A DNA stretch of 64,000 bases from Loxodes magnus. Taxonomy: Eukaryota > Ciliophora > Karyorelictea > Loxodida > Loxodidae. Made by a program: the position numbers and the translations under genes. The stretch spans positions 42,649 to 106,648 of the forward strand of contig CAMPDV010001521.1 of assembly GCA_946699065.1 (NCBI GenBank), read 5' to 3'. Below, one piece after another: positions 1-15,105 of this stretch. The notes beneath the pieces were generated by a model that was not told the DNA's origin, ran no database searches, and worked only from the letters and a program-made list of their open reading frames with translations. The stretch's first letter is position 1. Each line of letters starts with the position of its first letter.

Positions 1-300
1 CAGTTATTGCTCGTACCAGTTTATCCAAAAATAAAATTTGCAGTTTTAAATAATTATCCGAAAGTACTGGCTTTAATAGAATCTAATACACCAGAATCTA
101 AATCAATAAGAATAGATCTAGGAACAAATCTTCCTCCTTTAGTTTCATCAAAATAAGCATTTATTTTTTAAGCTATAAATCTATATCTCCTTGATAATTC
201 CCATTAGCTCAATTCCATGTTCATTTGAAATTTATTCCCAGAACTTACTTCCAATTTAATTTCCACATTAACCTACTTAAATTTACACAATTTTCTTCAT
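1..300 (-). pseudogene. Beta-tubulin-like pseudogene, 5' part (left arm copy)
   Basis: The start codon complement lies at 298-300. The frame resembles the tubulin N terminus (M-K-x-I-V then Q-x-G-Q-C-G-N-Q-I-G) and runs off the window. It is the inverted partner of 21648-22999. It shares that copy's one-base deletion early in the gene and has a further one-base deletion near 155 in a T run. It is therefore broken at least twice within 100 codons. Only this fragment lies in the window. Confidence 0.85.
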
Positions 301-2082
301 TTTTTAGTAATTTAATTTAATTTTTTCTTTAAATAGTTATAATAAATTCTGTTTAAAAATAATATAAAAGTTATATTTAATTTATAAGTTTATTAATATA
401 ATATGTTCTTTACCTTTTTAATTATAAACTAGAAAAATCTTAACAATTAAGAATTATTTATACTTAAATGCTACTTAATATAAATAATATTAGTAAACAA
501 TCCTTAAATTTATTTGCTATAGTCAGATTAATTTTATCTAAAACAAAATAATTTATAAAAATTGATATCCTTTAGAAGAGGTTTGTAGATACTTTCCATC
601 ATTTATTTTTTAAATAAAAGGGAAATCTATTTTCCAATTTATTTATTACATTTCTAAAATATTTCTTATTTAAATCTTTAATTTAAGTAAAATAAGAAAA
701 GATAGGAGTTTATAAAGAGTAGAATAAAACAATAATAGAATGAGAATAATTATAAATATATTTATAAAAGCTTTATATGGTATATTTATAGTTTCTATTA
801 TGACTCATTTAAATAAATAAAAATATTAAAAATAAAACTAAATCTATTTCTTTAATTTTGAATACTTAATAATTTTTAAAATGGTTATGTATAATTTAAC
901 TTTTATCTTTTTAATTTTAATATTTGCAGCTTTATAAACTTTAAACATTAAAATAAATTAAAATAGTTATTTGATAAGTAATCGATTATCTTATAAATAC
1001 AAATATTATTTTTTAAATTTAAAATTCATAAATTTATTTATTTTATTTTCTCAATTAACTAAAAATGATGTAGTAATTTTTATAATATTTTGTTTATCTT
1101 TTAGGTTTTAATAGTAATAAAAGATAATTTATACTTATTTAAAATTATATTCATTTTATAATATATTTAACTATTATTTCATCTTTTTGAAAAATTATTT
1201 ATTTTAGATAGTTTTTTAACTATAAGCATTTAAATAGAATAAATTGAAAACTAATTTGAACATTAGGTTTTAGATTATATTTTAAAATAGATTATAGTGT
1301 TAACAACTAATTAGAAATTTGAGAATTAAATTTATTTTCTAAAATTGTTGCTTCCATCAGATTAAATGTTTGGTAAAAAAATAGATAATATACCATAAAC
1401 TGATTCTCTTATATAAATTAAGTTTAACTAATATTAAACTCTATAATATCTGTATTACTGACTTTTTGGTTTTTTTCTATCTTGTTGACTAAAATAAATA
1501 ACTTATATAAATTGCTTTGCCTTACAAATTTATATTAAGGCTTATTATCTTAATTTAAGTCTTTTCTAAAGATTCCTAGACTTGAGAATCATATTTAATA
1601 ATAAGATGTCATAAGTTTAAATTTAATTTAGATTTATTTAATCTATTAGTAAGAAATTTATTCTTTAAGTATTAGAACCTAAAGCTTAAGAATTATTCAA
1701 CAAATAGTTTTTTATATTTTCACTTAAGCAAAATAATATTAATAAAAATATTAGAAATATATTAACCTTCAAGTAGAATCTACCTTTCTAGATTATATTT
1801 AAGAAAAATAAATAGAATAAAGTTATTTAATAATTATGATTCATTTACATTAAGAAATAAGTTTAAAACATATAAAAAGTATAAAACAATGGGATTAATC
1901 TTAAATAAGTCAAAACTATATTTTCTTAATTAGCTTAGAAAGATTATTTATTTAAAATTACTAAAATCAGATATAGAGCAAAATATTTCTTTAATGAAAA
2001 TTCTAAAAATATATATTTTATAATAATAGCTTTTTATTGAAAAAGTGAGTATAAAAAGAATAATAAAAACTAATTTTTAAAT
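301..2082. other. AT-rich intergenic DNA, left arm
   Basis: No tRNA, recognised motif or repeated element was found between the tubulin pseudogene and the dispersed repeat at 2083. The mirror copy is 19867-21647. Confidence 0.6.
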
Positions 2083-2376
2083 AAATTAATTAAATTAATA
2101 AATTAAATTAGCGTGGTACCACCATTGTTTGGTTCACCACGAAAAATTGAAGAAACCAAATTTAATTATTAAAAATAAACAAGAAATGTTTCTATCTTCA
2201 TCTAGTCTCTTTGATTCTTAACTTCTTCTCTCCGTTTTTATAATCAAAGATGATTGCCTTCACTCTTCAAATTCGTGTAATTCTTCCATAGACTGGAGTT
2301 AGAAGGGGTTAGAGAGCATTCCACTATTTGTGTCAAATGACCAATTATTTGTTAAATTTTTCTAAATAATAGTTAT
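2083..2376 (-). repeat. Dispersed repeat family E, left arm copy
   Basis: Inverted partner of 19573-19866 and similar to 29420-29690. Read on the minus strand, it ends in a hairpin with stem CGTGGT/ACCACG enclosing a GGTGG segment, followed by a tail of TTAAT repeats. A hairpin followed by a short-repeat tail is a pattern of retroposed elements. No target duplication was found at this copy. Confidence 0.7.
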
Positions 2377-2638
2377 TTGATTTCTTTTATTAATTGTGAT
2401 GAACTTAATAAAAATGAATCCAAATTAATTGATTTGTTTATATCAAATTTTTATAAATTGAAAAATATATAAAATTTAAATTATTTTTATCGGTTTATAA
2501 TAATCTTATATATAAAAAAAACTCACTTCAAAAAATTTACTATTGTATAAAATTCTGAGCGTAAAAGTTGTTTTCTGAAATTTAAATGAATTTTAAAAAT
2601 TTAAAATTTTTCATATATATAAAAAATTTAAAGTTTAT

Positions 2639-3124
2639 AGGTCCTTCCAAAAAACCTCATGCATTATAAACGTTGAGCAAAAAGCACTTTAAAAATTTTC
2701 ATGCTTTAAATAAAACACTGTTTTTACTCTCTAATATCTCTTAGCTCTTTACTTTTAAATACTTCTTGCTTCTTACTTCTTCTCTTTTTATCTTTACATT
2801 ATTTTCTTCTTAATATTTTAAGACTCTTTAAGCTCAACTAAAATCTTTTCTTAATATTTAATTCTTTGAAATTTACGTTTCATTTTTCTTTTTTTACTTT
2901 TTTGCTTTTTATCCTTCTTTACTCTCTCCTACTTGAAATTCCTTTTTACTCCTCCTATTATCGTCAATAATTAATTCTCTTATCTTACTTCTTTCTTCTT
3001 ATCTCTTTATCTTCTCTTTATTATTTTTAATCTTTGCATTATCTCTACCTCCAATCCTTTTTTTACTTAAATTATTACTTTATCCATTTGTCTTCATCTC
3101 CTCTCCTAACATACTCTTTAAAAT
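2639..3124 (-). other. Strand-biased (purine-rich on minus) tract, left arm
   Basis: The plus strand is almost all C and T, so the minus strand is purine-rich. Read on the minus strand it gives a long Lys/Glu/Arg-rich frame with no recognised domain. It may be degenerate coding sequence or simple low-complexity DNA. The ORF1 element at 3145-4078 is inserted at its edge. The mirror copy is 18825-19310. Confidence 0.4.
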
Positions 3125-3128
3125 CTTC

Positions 3129-4094
3129 AACTCAAGCCGAATTAATTAAATTAAATTAAAGTGTTAAAGAAGGATCGTCTACTTAAAAGCTTCCTACTTC
3201 CCTATCCAACCAATAGGAACTTGATCTCTAGGTAGTCTTCTCCTCCCTTCACTGTCAAGTTTTCGGAATGGTTGTCTCTTCATATAGCTTGCTTTCTTCT
3301 TATAAATTTCTCCATTCCTGGTTGGGTAAAATTAGGTTAGGTCATTCCATATTTTCTATTAAATCTTCTTTCTCTTCCAGCATCGTCTCCATAAGTGGTC
3401 TGTTCTCCTGCAGATGTATCATTTTTTCCTAAAATATTTCTCTTTAGTTTGTTCAATTGGCTTATTATTATCTTATTCGATCTCCATTGGGATAGATTGC
3501 ATAGCCTATTATTTTACACTTGTCTCTAATTTTTCCAATTTGATATGAATATTTTCATTCGATTCGTATAATTGTTCCAGCTGCCTATCGAATTCGTCAA
3601 TTCTGATATTCATTGCAGCCTGGTTTAAGTTTATAGGAGCATGGGTTTCCTCATCTTCTAAATGCTCTTGCTGTTCTTAAGCTAGTTCTTCAATCTGTTT
3701 TTCCAGATCTTTATTTTTTCCTATTAATGCTAAGATAAGCTTAGCCATTTCCTCCTTCGTCATTCCTAAGATTTGTTCTTTATTGAGATCTCCGAGGTCC
3801 ATTTAGGGGTTGAATGTCTTAATCTAGGCCTGAAAGTTACTAATCTTTTGCTTCTTGGGAAGGTCCTCAGTCGATATTGTTGCATGTTAGTGTTTCTAGG
3901 GTTGTCTGGGGGGTGTTGTTTAGAGTTGCTCCTATATGGTTTAAGAAGAAGGTTAGGTTTTGGAAGATGACGTATGGTGTTTAGAAATTTAGGTTTCCTG
4001 CTTCCTCTCTTCCTTTTTAGGTTAGAAAGAGGTGGTATAGAAGCCCTTTTTGAAACCTTCTACCATATTTTTTTTTATAACTCAAGCCGAATTA
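3129..4094 (-). mobile_element. ORF1-only retroelement with 16-bp target duplication (left arm)
   Basis: The same 16 bases, AACTCAAGCCGAATTA, lie at 3129-3144 and 4079-4094 and flank the insert. Long, exact target duplications of this kind are typical of target-primed retrotransposition (non-LTR elements). The insert's 3' end, read on the minus strand, is a run of TTTAA repeats. The insert carries one open frame (3145-4066) and no reverse transcriptase, so it cannot move alone. Confidence 0.8.
3145..4066 (-). CDS. ORF1/Gag-like protein, coiled coil plus altered zinc knuckle (left arm)
   Basis: Inverted copy of the frame at 17883-18804, described there in full. It differs from that copy by at least two substitutions near residue 40 (Ser to Thr and Phe to Ser, from bases near 3946 and 3955). 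The start ATG complement is at 4064-4066, 13 bases inside the target duplication. Confidence 0.7.
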
Positions 4095-4957
4095 GCATCC
4101 ATTTTTATAATTTCTTTCTTATATATTATCTATTTCAACTTATTTTCATTAGTAAAGACAAATTACTTATTTTCCATATAAGTTTCTGCCTTATTAAGTT
4201 CTTTTCGAATTTTTGTTATTTAAATTTTTCTAACTATTTTAATAATTTTTACTCTAAATTATAAATAAATTCTTTCGCTATCTAAATATATTTCATTCCT
4301 TAGTTTAGAATTCTTTAACTTATATCATAAATATTTTTTTAATTCATTTTGGAATATTCTTTCTAAAATTTTTTCATTAAATTCAGTAATTGTTAAATCT
4401 TTTGCAAAATCTGTTTATTTAAATCTTTTATATCTTCTTTCTTTCTTCATATTTAATTATAAAACTATTTTTTAATTTTTTATGACCTTAATATTTTAGC
4501 TTTATAGAAATTATTTGATTTTTTATAAGATGCTATTTTATATAATTGCAAATCTAACTTTTATTTTTTATCTTTAATATTTAATATTTTTTAATATCTT
4601 CCTTTTCATCAAAAGTAAAGTTGCTTACTAGCAACTTTTCCTTCTTCACTTACTTCAATATTCTTAAAAGGATAATTTTAATTTTATTGTAATTAAATAA
4701 ATAATTAAGCGTTTTATCGCTATTTTTACAGCCTTTTATGAAATTTTTCTAGGTTTAAGAATAGAAACTTAGAAGACTTTTAATTACTTAATTTAGTGTT
4801 TAGTTTGTTAAACTGATATTTCATATTATTAGTTTACTATATTAAAAAGGAAAATTAAAAGGAGTTTTATCTTATAAATATTAAATAGCTAAATTATTAA
4901 TAGAAACTATTTGTATTATCAAACATTTTAAAGCAATTGCTTAATATTCTTATAACA
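4095..4957. other. AT-rich intergenic DNA with a short hairpin
   Basis: Nothing coding was recognised. A small inverted repeat, GTTGCT-loop-AGCAAC, sits near 4620-4637 and is followed by four Ts. Its role is unknown. Confidence 0.5.
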
Positions 4958-5029
4958 GGTTGTTTGGTCTAGTGGTATGATTCTCGCTTAGGGTGCGAGA
5001 GGTCCCGGGTTCAATTCCCGGAACAGCCC
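4958..5029 (+). tRNA. tRNA-Pro (anticodon AGG), left arm
   Basis: Complete cloverleaf of 72 bases without CCA. The acceptor GGTTGTT pairs with AACAGCC (one G-U pair). The anticodon stem is CTCGC/GCGAG with loop TTAGGGT and anticodon AGG at 4990-4992. The T arm is CCGGG-TTCAATT-CCCGG. Both internal polymerase III boxes are intact, and several Ts follow the gene as a terminator. Confidence 0.95.
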
Positions 5030-6843
5030 TTTTTAAATTAAATTAAATAATGTTCGTCTTTCAGCTTAATCAAATAATTTTTATGATATCACTCTCATTC
5101 TGAAACTCTTAGGTCTTCATTATTGTTTTGATTTGATTTTTGTTAGTTTAGTTTATCTTTTTCTTGTATCTTTGTTCATTCTAAAAATAATTATTTTAAG
5201 TCTTCTTTATTCAAATATTACTAATGGATTTATTTTTCCCTCAATCATACTTAAAATCAAGTTATTTGTTAATGCCCTTTTTACATATTTTTAATAATTA
5301 AATGATAAATAAAAATAATCTTATTTATTTAGCTATTATACTATTAATATCAAAGCTTCATTATTTTAAATCTTCTAGCTAAATTTAAAATTTACTCTAG
5401 CTTAGGTTGTTTTTATATTCTATCACTTATTTTTTAAATTAAAGCTTTAAACATTTAAATTTTGCAATTCTTATGTTGGTTAGATTTAATAGTTTTACAT
5501 TTAGCTGAGATTGATATCTGGAAAATTATTTTTTATACAGTAAGTAGAATTTTTAATTTTTTTTGAAATAAAGCTATTTAAAGGTTTTATTATTAAATTT
5601 CCTTCGAAAAAAGTTTCAGAGTAACTTTCACTAACTTTAAATCCTTAAAATTAAATCTAATTTTTTAAAGCAATAAAGTAGTTCCTCTTTTGACTATCTT
5701 AACAAAAAATAAAGATCAACTTAAAAATCTATTTTTAGCTAATTTATTTTTCATAAATAAGCAACTATTTTATTATTAATTTGGAAAATTATATTAAATG
5801 CATTCCTTAATTTAATTTTTCTTAATGTACAAATATTATTAAACATATATGTTATATCTGAATTAGTAATTATAAAAGAATCCTTTTAAAATAATATGAG
5901 CCAAATGTTTTAAATTATAATAGAGACAAAAACTAAAATTTGCTTAACATTTTTTGTAAAATAACGTATTTACGACAGCAACTTATTGTGAAGCAAACAT
6001 TTTAAATAAAAATGAAATTTATTTCTGTTAATAATTAATAACCTCCTGTTTGTCATTAATATTTGCTTAATAAATTTAAAAAGATTCTATCTTTTATTAG
6101 TAATCTCCTATTATTTTAATCTTTTGCTTTGCTTTAAAATAATTTTATTTATCATGAGAAGAAAACATCAGCTACTTTTTAAATATAATAGTCAAATCAG
6201 TAAACAATTATATCAAAAAACTAATTTGTCGTTTACAAATTTAATTTTTAGCGAAAATATTGTTTATTTATAAAAAGTGCTATAATTAAATAATAAACTT
6301 CAATTATTATCATTTTTTATATATTTTTATAGTTTCTTCATAAATATCAAAGAATCTATCAAGTTATTTAATACACTAAAATTAAGAATAATTTAATTTA
6401 TAAAAATTAGATGCTTATCTTAGTAACATTTTGCTCATAATTCATAAAAAATATCTCATTGTATAAAATTAAAATTTTTAAATCACTTTCTGTCTTTAAA
6501 ATTCTTCTTAAGTGTGTTTAAAACTTCAATTTACATAAAGTTTCTCAATGATCTTAATAAAAGCACTAAAAATATTAACTTAAATTAGTTTATCTATAAA
6601 AGAAATAATAAATTAGCTTTGATTACTAACTACTACCAATAAATTAAAAAAATCTTAAAAGAAGACTAAGTTTTGAGCTATATGAACATTAAACAAAAAT
6701 AATTTAGGATTAAGAAAAAAACTTTGATTTACTTTAATTTAGTTTATATCCTTTTGTAATCAAATTTTATTAAAATTAATTCATTACTTAGTTAGAAAGA
6801 TATTTTTATTCTATTTAAACTTTTGATTATTTATTATTTAACA
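5030..6843. other. AT-rich intergenic DNA between two tRNA genes
   Basis: No coding similarity, tRNA or dispersed element was seen. The mirror copy is 15106-16919. Confidence 0.55.
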
Positions 6844-6914
6844 GCATTAGTGGTCTAGTGGTAGAATACTTCGTTGCCATCGAAGTGACCCGGGTTCGAT
6901 TCCCGGCTGATGCA
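6844..6914 (+). tRNA. tRNA-Gly (anticodon GCC), left arm
   Basis: 71-base cloverleaf. The acceptor GCATTAG pairs with CTGATGC, and the discriminator base is A. The anticodon stem ACTTCG/CGAAGT holds the loop TTGCCAT with anticodon GCC. The T arm is CCGGG-TTCGATT-CCCGG. It is identical to the genes at 15035 and 49315. A terminator-like CTTTT follows. Confidence 0.96.
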
Positions 6915-7656
6915 TCTTTTATCTAACTAAGCCTTAAAATACTTTTCTCATTTATGCTTTTTAATTAATTGACTTAAATGTAAATCTTCTTTAGATATCA
7001 TTTTTATATTTAAAGTAGAAATTTATTTTTTATTTTATCTGAAACTTGAAAACTTTTAATTTTTAGCAATTGAATCAATTATTGCTAACTTCTTACTAAT
7101 ATACCTCTATAATATACTTTTAATAAAACAATTAACCCTTTTAATTTAAATAATCTTAGTGCTTTTAAGATATTAAATTAAATGTTTAAGTTTATGTATT
7201 TATTTGATTTTTTTGTCTAATACAAATTTTAAATTTCTTTTTTTTATTTAAAGAAGATTTTATTTTTATTACTTATCCATCAAAGTATTTCAATATGATT
7301 AATAATATTTCATCTTAAAGCCATTTAAGTACTTTTTCTTCTCCTATATTTTATTAGATAACTAGTTAAATGGTAAAGTAGCTGTACATTTTCAAAGGTA
7401 ATTCTTCTGTATCTCTTTATTTTAAACATTTTTGTTAATTAAAATAAAATTAGAATATAACTAATTAAACTAAAATTAAGTAGTATTATCTTTTAGTAAC
7501 TTGTAAATATGGATTTAATAAAAAACTAATAGATAAAATATATAAGAATAGATTAAGAAACATTTAGCTAACTCATTCATCTAGAACTTCTTTTCTTTGC
7601 CAGTATTCTACATTTTACCTTTTAAAAGCAGAGATACTTCTTACCTTCATAAAAGT
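6915..7656. other. Upstream region of beta-tubulin, left arm
   Basis: Contains the tubulin promoter and 5' leader by position. No specific promoter motif is identified. Confidence 0.4.
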
Positions 7657-8994
<1,338 letters not shown>

Positions 8995-9390
8995 GTATTA
9001 AAAACATTTAATTCATAAATCACTAAAAAGTTTTTAAGTATTAGAAAAGTAAATTAAAACTTAAAAGTAAAGCTTGAGTTATAAAAATTACTGAAGATAG
9101 GATATTTCAAAAGTTTAAAAAAAAATTATTTTATTTATAATAATTTTTTTAAAGATAATTTTGAAAAGAAAAGAGTTTATGTATATTATATGATTAATCT
9201 TTATTAAGTCTTTGAGAAGTTTTTTTAATAAATTAAATTTTAAAGATTTAAAATTATAATGCTATTTAACAAGATTTATTTTTGTTATGCACAATTGATT
9301 TTAATGTCAGACGATTTTAAATTGTATAAATGAACCTTGTAAATTTTTGCTTTATAACAGGTGTGTTTTTACTCAAAGAATTTCGTTTTA

Positions 9391-10140
9391 ATGATAATTT
9401 GTTTCAAATAAAAAGAAATCACGCATAGAAATTGATGCAAAGAAAACCAGAAATTTTAACAAAAATCTAAAACGTCAAATAAAAAACTTACAGACCTCTA
9501 CTCTCTTCCAGGCGCGGAAGGATAATGCTTTTTATGAAACACGGAGAATAAGGATTTTGACAATCAGATCGTTAAGCAATCAATTTGACTTATGAAAAAA
9601 AAATTTTAAAAGCATTTTGAATTAATATTTCTATCAGAAAAGATAAAGGTCCTCTTAAATTCAAGTGAAGAACTTAATTAGGAGAAAAACCACTTAAGTA
9701 ACCAACTGATGCAAGGTCAAGTAGTGACTTAATAGCAACTCTGAAAATAATATTTACCTAGATCGAACAAAGTTGACATAATGAATATTGAATAAGATTA
9801 ATAAGCATAGAAAAAAAAGAATTAATAAGAATAAAAAAATAATAAAACCTCTGACTAGAATAAAAAAGATAGAGAATCACTTATACCCGGAATTCAAGAA
9901 TAAACAATCAAATATAGAAGATGCTGATTCTACCACTCAAAGATTCAATTACTGAAGACCTGCAAAGACTTTAGGCAACTAAAGAGAAAGGAAGAATAAA
10001 TAACGTGAATATAACTTACAAGATTATATGTAACTCCATATGGAGTATTCAAGAAGAAGAGTTTCAACGGAGCAAGAAGATTATCATAGTATATACCTCC
10101 TACATAAAAAACTTGATCGTGGTTTCCACTATGTTAAAAA
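9391..10140 (+). pseudogene. Decayed ORF1/Gag-like frame in the spacer
   Basis: From ATG 9391 one frame stays free of confirmed stops under the ciliate code. It gives a Gln/Lys-rich, probably coiled-coil segment (from about 9590 to 9860) and then a stretch that lines up residue by residue with the zinc knuckle of the family. The second Cys has become Tyr and the His has become Gln (near 9921-9963), so zinc binding should be lost. About 30 residues later comes the family's second motif, here LYVTPYGVFKKK. A two-tier hairpin follows at 10146-10176, as in the copies at 25.8 and 46 kb. I read this as an old ORF1-only element. Low complexity makes the N-terminal part uncertain. Confidence 0.6.
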
Positions 10141-10145
10141 ATGCA

Positions 10146-10176
10146 GCGAGAACCTGGTTTGGATTCCAGGGAACGC
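10146..10176 (+). other. Two-tier 3' hairpin of the ORF1 element
   Basis: Outer stem GCG/CGC (10146-10148 with 10174-10176), inner stem CCTGG/CCAGG (10153-10157 with 10166-10170), with short purine linkers. The same plan, with a different inner stem, follows the frames at 25789 and 46 kb. Confidence 0.6.
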
Positions 10177-10236
10177 AAAATTTTTTTGAATTTTTAGTTT
10201 ACTATTATTATTATTGTTATTGTATTTTTATTAAAT

Positions 10237-10706
10237 CGCCATAGTTGTTCAAAGGTGAACAAAAGGGACGGCTTCATTAGAGATTGGGGAAGCTAAGTAC
10301 CCATAATCGATTTTATGTCTTCCTCTGCTTTGGCTTGGCCTTGAGACATCTGCTAGTTTGATCTTCGGCACTGACTTATTTTAATTTTTAATTCTGGAAA
10401 TAAAAGGAAATTATTTTTGCGAGCTTCATCAGAGGTGGGGAATTTAAGTACCCATAATTGACACATGTCGTTCTCTGCTTTGGTGATGCAATGAGACGTG
10501 ACCCTGCCATTCCTTGAACCTCCAACAAGTATTAAAGATTACGAATATTCTGAAATTATACCAGTATAGAACAAGGTTTATCAGTTTCTGATAATTTTAT
10601 CAGTAACAAACATTCTTGTCAGTATGAAACATTTTTTAAATAGCTGCGCACCAACGAGAGTGCTACGCGCTCTACAATCAAATTTATTTATTATTATTTA
10701 TTTATA
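10237..10706 (+). mobile_element. SINE-like element, group A, copy 1
   Basis: Begins CGCCATAGTTGTTC and has two related modules, each with a core GGGGAA-TTAAGTACCCAT (here GAAGCTAAGTACCC in the first) enclosed by AGAG(G)/CCTCTG-type arms. Next come imperfect repeats around TATCAGTA. The element ends with the hairpin AGCTGCGCACC...TACGCGCT and a TTTA-rich tail. The first module resembles the first half of 5S rRNA in order: GCCATA, GGTGAAC, TTCAT, GAAGCTAAG. The distance is about 11 bases longer than in 5S. It has no coding capacity. Other copies are at 34896, 37012 and 51382. Confidence 0.8.
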
Positions 10707-12665
10707 AGTTCTTTCTGAAAATAAAGATTAAAGCATTTTAAAGTTTTTAAAATCGTAAAAATTTTTCGTTAAAGTTTTAAATATTTTATGTTCATAATTC
10801 TCTTTATATAAAATATTATAATTTATATGTTTGATTTTTTTTTATTTTTTAGATTTATTTTATTTTTAAGTTTTTTTATTTTATGTATTTTTTTAATTTG
10901 AAGATAAGACATTTTTATTTAAATATTAAGGTTTGCTTATTTTTAATCAATTTTTTCATATATTTTTCTTTACTTATTACAAAAACTGTAATTTTCTTTT
11001 TTAAATATTTTTTCATATTTGATTAAGTTATACTGATAATTTTGATTTAAATTTAGTTAAATTTTTAATTAATAAATTATTTTATTTTTTTATCTATTTA
11101 AATTCTTTATTTTTAATCTTAGTTTTATTTTACTTTTTTTAACTAAAAATATTGTTTAAAATATAAAAAAGTCAAATTCCATTTTTATTTAATAAAAAGA
11201 TAATTAAAAAGGTTAAAAAATTTAAAATATTTGCATATCCTATATTATTTACATGAACAAAATTTTTATAATTTTTAAATTTCCTCACAAAAAATTTTCA
11301 GTTTATGTGAAATTTTAAAGCCTAACAAATGCTTCTTTTTTTTAATAAAAAGTTTAAAATTTAGTGTAATTTTAAATTATTTTATATATTTTAAATGTCA
11401 AAAAATATTAATAATTGTAAATTAATTTTTAAAATTAAAAATTAGAGTATAGAGATCTAGTAAAAGATAGATAATCAAAAAGATTTCCCAATAAAACTTT
11501 AAACAAAAATTTTCAAGTAATGCCAATTTAAATATAAAAATAGCATTTTAAATCATTTTATCTTTTATGATTAAATCAAACATTGTAAATAAAAATAATT
11601 TAAAACATTTATTAGAGAAATAATAAAGTAAAATATCTTTTTAATCAAAATATTTATTTAAAAAATTCATTTAAAGCATTTTAATTGTATTTTTTGAATT
11701 TAAATGAAAAGAATAAATAAAATTTTAATCATAATAAAAAAATTAAAATTTTAGAAAAATCTAATTAAAAATGTTTCATTTTTTTTTTAAATAACTAAGT
11801 ATAATATTGAATATTGTAGATTCTAAATTATAATTTATATAATTAAAAGTGAATGAAAAATAACATATAATAAATATTTTTAAAATATAGTTTATAGAAA
11901 ATATTTCCTAAATGAAAAAACTATCAAAAATTAATAAAAGTAACTTTAGAAATTAGAAATAAACTAACAATATAAATGATTTCGAAGGAAGAAAATTAAA
12001 AATTTTCTTTTTAAGTAAAAAATATATAAATTTTTATTTTATAAAATAATAATAACCTTTCAATGCTTTTTTTAATATTTTGTACATTATTTATTATAAA
12101 ATCTAACTCTTAATAATAAAAAAAGTGATTAAGGAATATAAAAATATTTTTTTAAGCTATAAAGAAAAATAAAAAAATAATTACAAAAAATATACTAGCA
12201 TCAACAATAAAATATAAAATTTTCTGAAGAAAATCATTGAAAAATAGAAAAGTTTTGACATGAAAAAATCTGAGAAAATTCAGATGAAAATTTAAAATTT
12301 TATGCCAAATGACAAAAAGAATATATAAAGAAATAGTCGAGATTAAAAAGAAAAAATATATACTGAGAAATATACTGTAAAATGACAAATTGATAAAAAA
12401 ATACATCAAAGAAAAATATTTAATATTTTAAAAAATGCATATAAATATGTTTAAAATATTAGAATAATATATATTTAAAAAAGCTATCAATCAATAAAAA
12501 CAAATATAAAAATTGAAAAAAATACATTAAAGCTATAGAAAATGCTTTAAAAATTTGAAAGAAAAAAATGATAAATAGCATTAAAAGATAAAGATAAAAC
12601 ATAAAACTATATGGAATAAAAAAAACAAGAAAGATAATCATAAAAAATAAAAGAAAGAAAGAAAT
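10707..12665. other. Extremely AT-rich DNA with a T-to-A strand switch
   Basis: The plus strand is T-rich to about 11150 and increasingly A-rich after about 11900. No gene, tRNA or dispersed repeat was recognised. Short minus-strand frames here (for example 12152-12641) are Phe/Ile/Leu-only products of base composition. Confidence 0.6.
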
Positions 12666-12954
12666 AAAAATAAATCTTGTTAAATAGCATTATAATTTTA
12701 AATCTTTAAAATTTAATTTATTAAAAAAACTTCTCAAAGACTTAATAAAGATTAATCATATAATATACATAAACTCTTTTCTTTTCAAAATTATCTTTAA
12801 AAAAATTATTATAAATAAAATAATTTTTTTTTAAACTTTTGAAATATCCTATCTTCAGTAATTTTTATAACTCAAGCTTTACTTTTAAGTTTTAATTTAC
12901 TTTTCTAATACTTAAAAACTTTTTAGTGATTTATGAATTAAATGTTTTTAATAC

Positions 12955-14292
<1,338 letters not shown>

Positions 14293-15034
14293 ACTTTTAT
14301 GAAGGTAAGAAGTATCTCTGCTTTTAAAAGGTAAAATGTAGAATACTGGCAAAGAAAAGAAGTTCTAGATGAATGAGTTAGCTAAATGTTTCTTAATCTA
14401 TTCTTATATATTTTATCTATTAGTTTTTTATTAAATCCATATTTACAAGTTACTAAAAGATAATACTACTTAATTTTAGTTTAATTAGTTATATTCTAAT
14501 TTTATTTTAATTAACAAAAATGTCTAAAATAAAGAGATACAGAAGAATTACCTTTGAAAATGTACAGCTACTCTACCATTTAACTAGTTATCTAATAAAA
14601 TATAGGAGAAGAAAAAGTACTTAAATGGCTTTAAGATGAAATATTATTAATCATATTGAAATACTTTGATGGATAAGTAATAAAAATAAAATCTTCTTTA
14701 AATAAAAAAAAGAAATTTAAAATTTGTATTAGACAAAAAAATCAAATAAATACATAAACTTAAACATTTAATTTAATATCTTAAAAGCACTAAGATTATT
14801 TAAATTAAAAGGGTTAATTGTTTTATTAAAAGTATATTATAGAGGTATATTAGTAAGAAGTTAGCAATAATTGATTCAATTGCTAAAGATTAAAAGTTTT
14901 CAAGTTTCAGATAAAATAAAAAATAAATTTCTACTTTAAATATAAAAATGATATCTAAAGAAGATTTACATTTAAGTCAATTAATTAAAAAGCATAAATG
15001 AGAAAAGTATTTTAAGGCTTAGTTAGATAAAAGA
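14293..15034. other. Upstream region of right-arm beta-tubulin
   Basis: Mirror of 6915-7656. Nothing beyond the expected promoter region was seen. One substitution relative to the left arm lies near 14881. Confidence 0.4.
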
Positions 15035-15105
15035 TGCATCAGCCGGGAATCGAACCCGGGTCACTTCGATGGCAACGAAGTATTCTACCACTAGACCACT
15101 AATGC
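15035..15105 (-). tRNA. tRNA-Gly (anticodon GCC), right arm
   Basis: Exact inverted copy of 6844-6914, with complete cloverleaf and T-arm box. Confidence 0.96.

Larger units (their letters stand above)
9284..12665. other. Unique spacer between the palindrome arms
   Basis: The 3382 bases have no inverted partner. The left part holds a decayed ORF1 element (9391-10140) and a SINE-like element (10237-10706). The right part is extremely AT-rich. The spacer keeps the arms from being adjacent and makes a hairpin-read artefact less likely. Confidence 0.9.

Noticed and set aside
3773..4264. Plus-strand frames over the ORF1 element
   Set aside because: Antisense shadows of the minus-strand ORF1 frame; no motif of their own.
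12152..12641. Minus-strand frames under the standard code
   Set aside because: Composed almost only of Phe, Ile, Leu, Tyr and Ser as expected from A-rich DNA. There is no motif, and TAA/TAG are not stops here.
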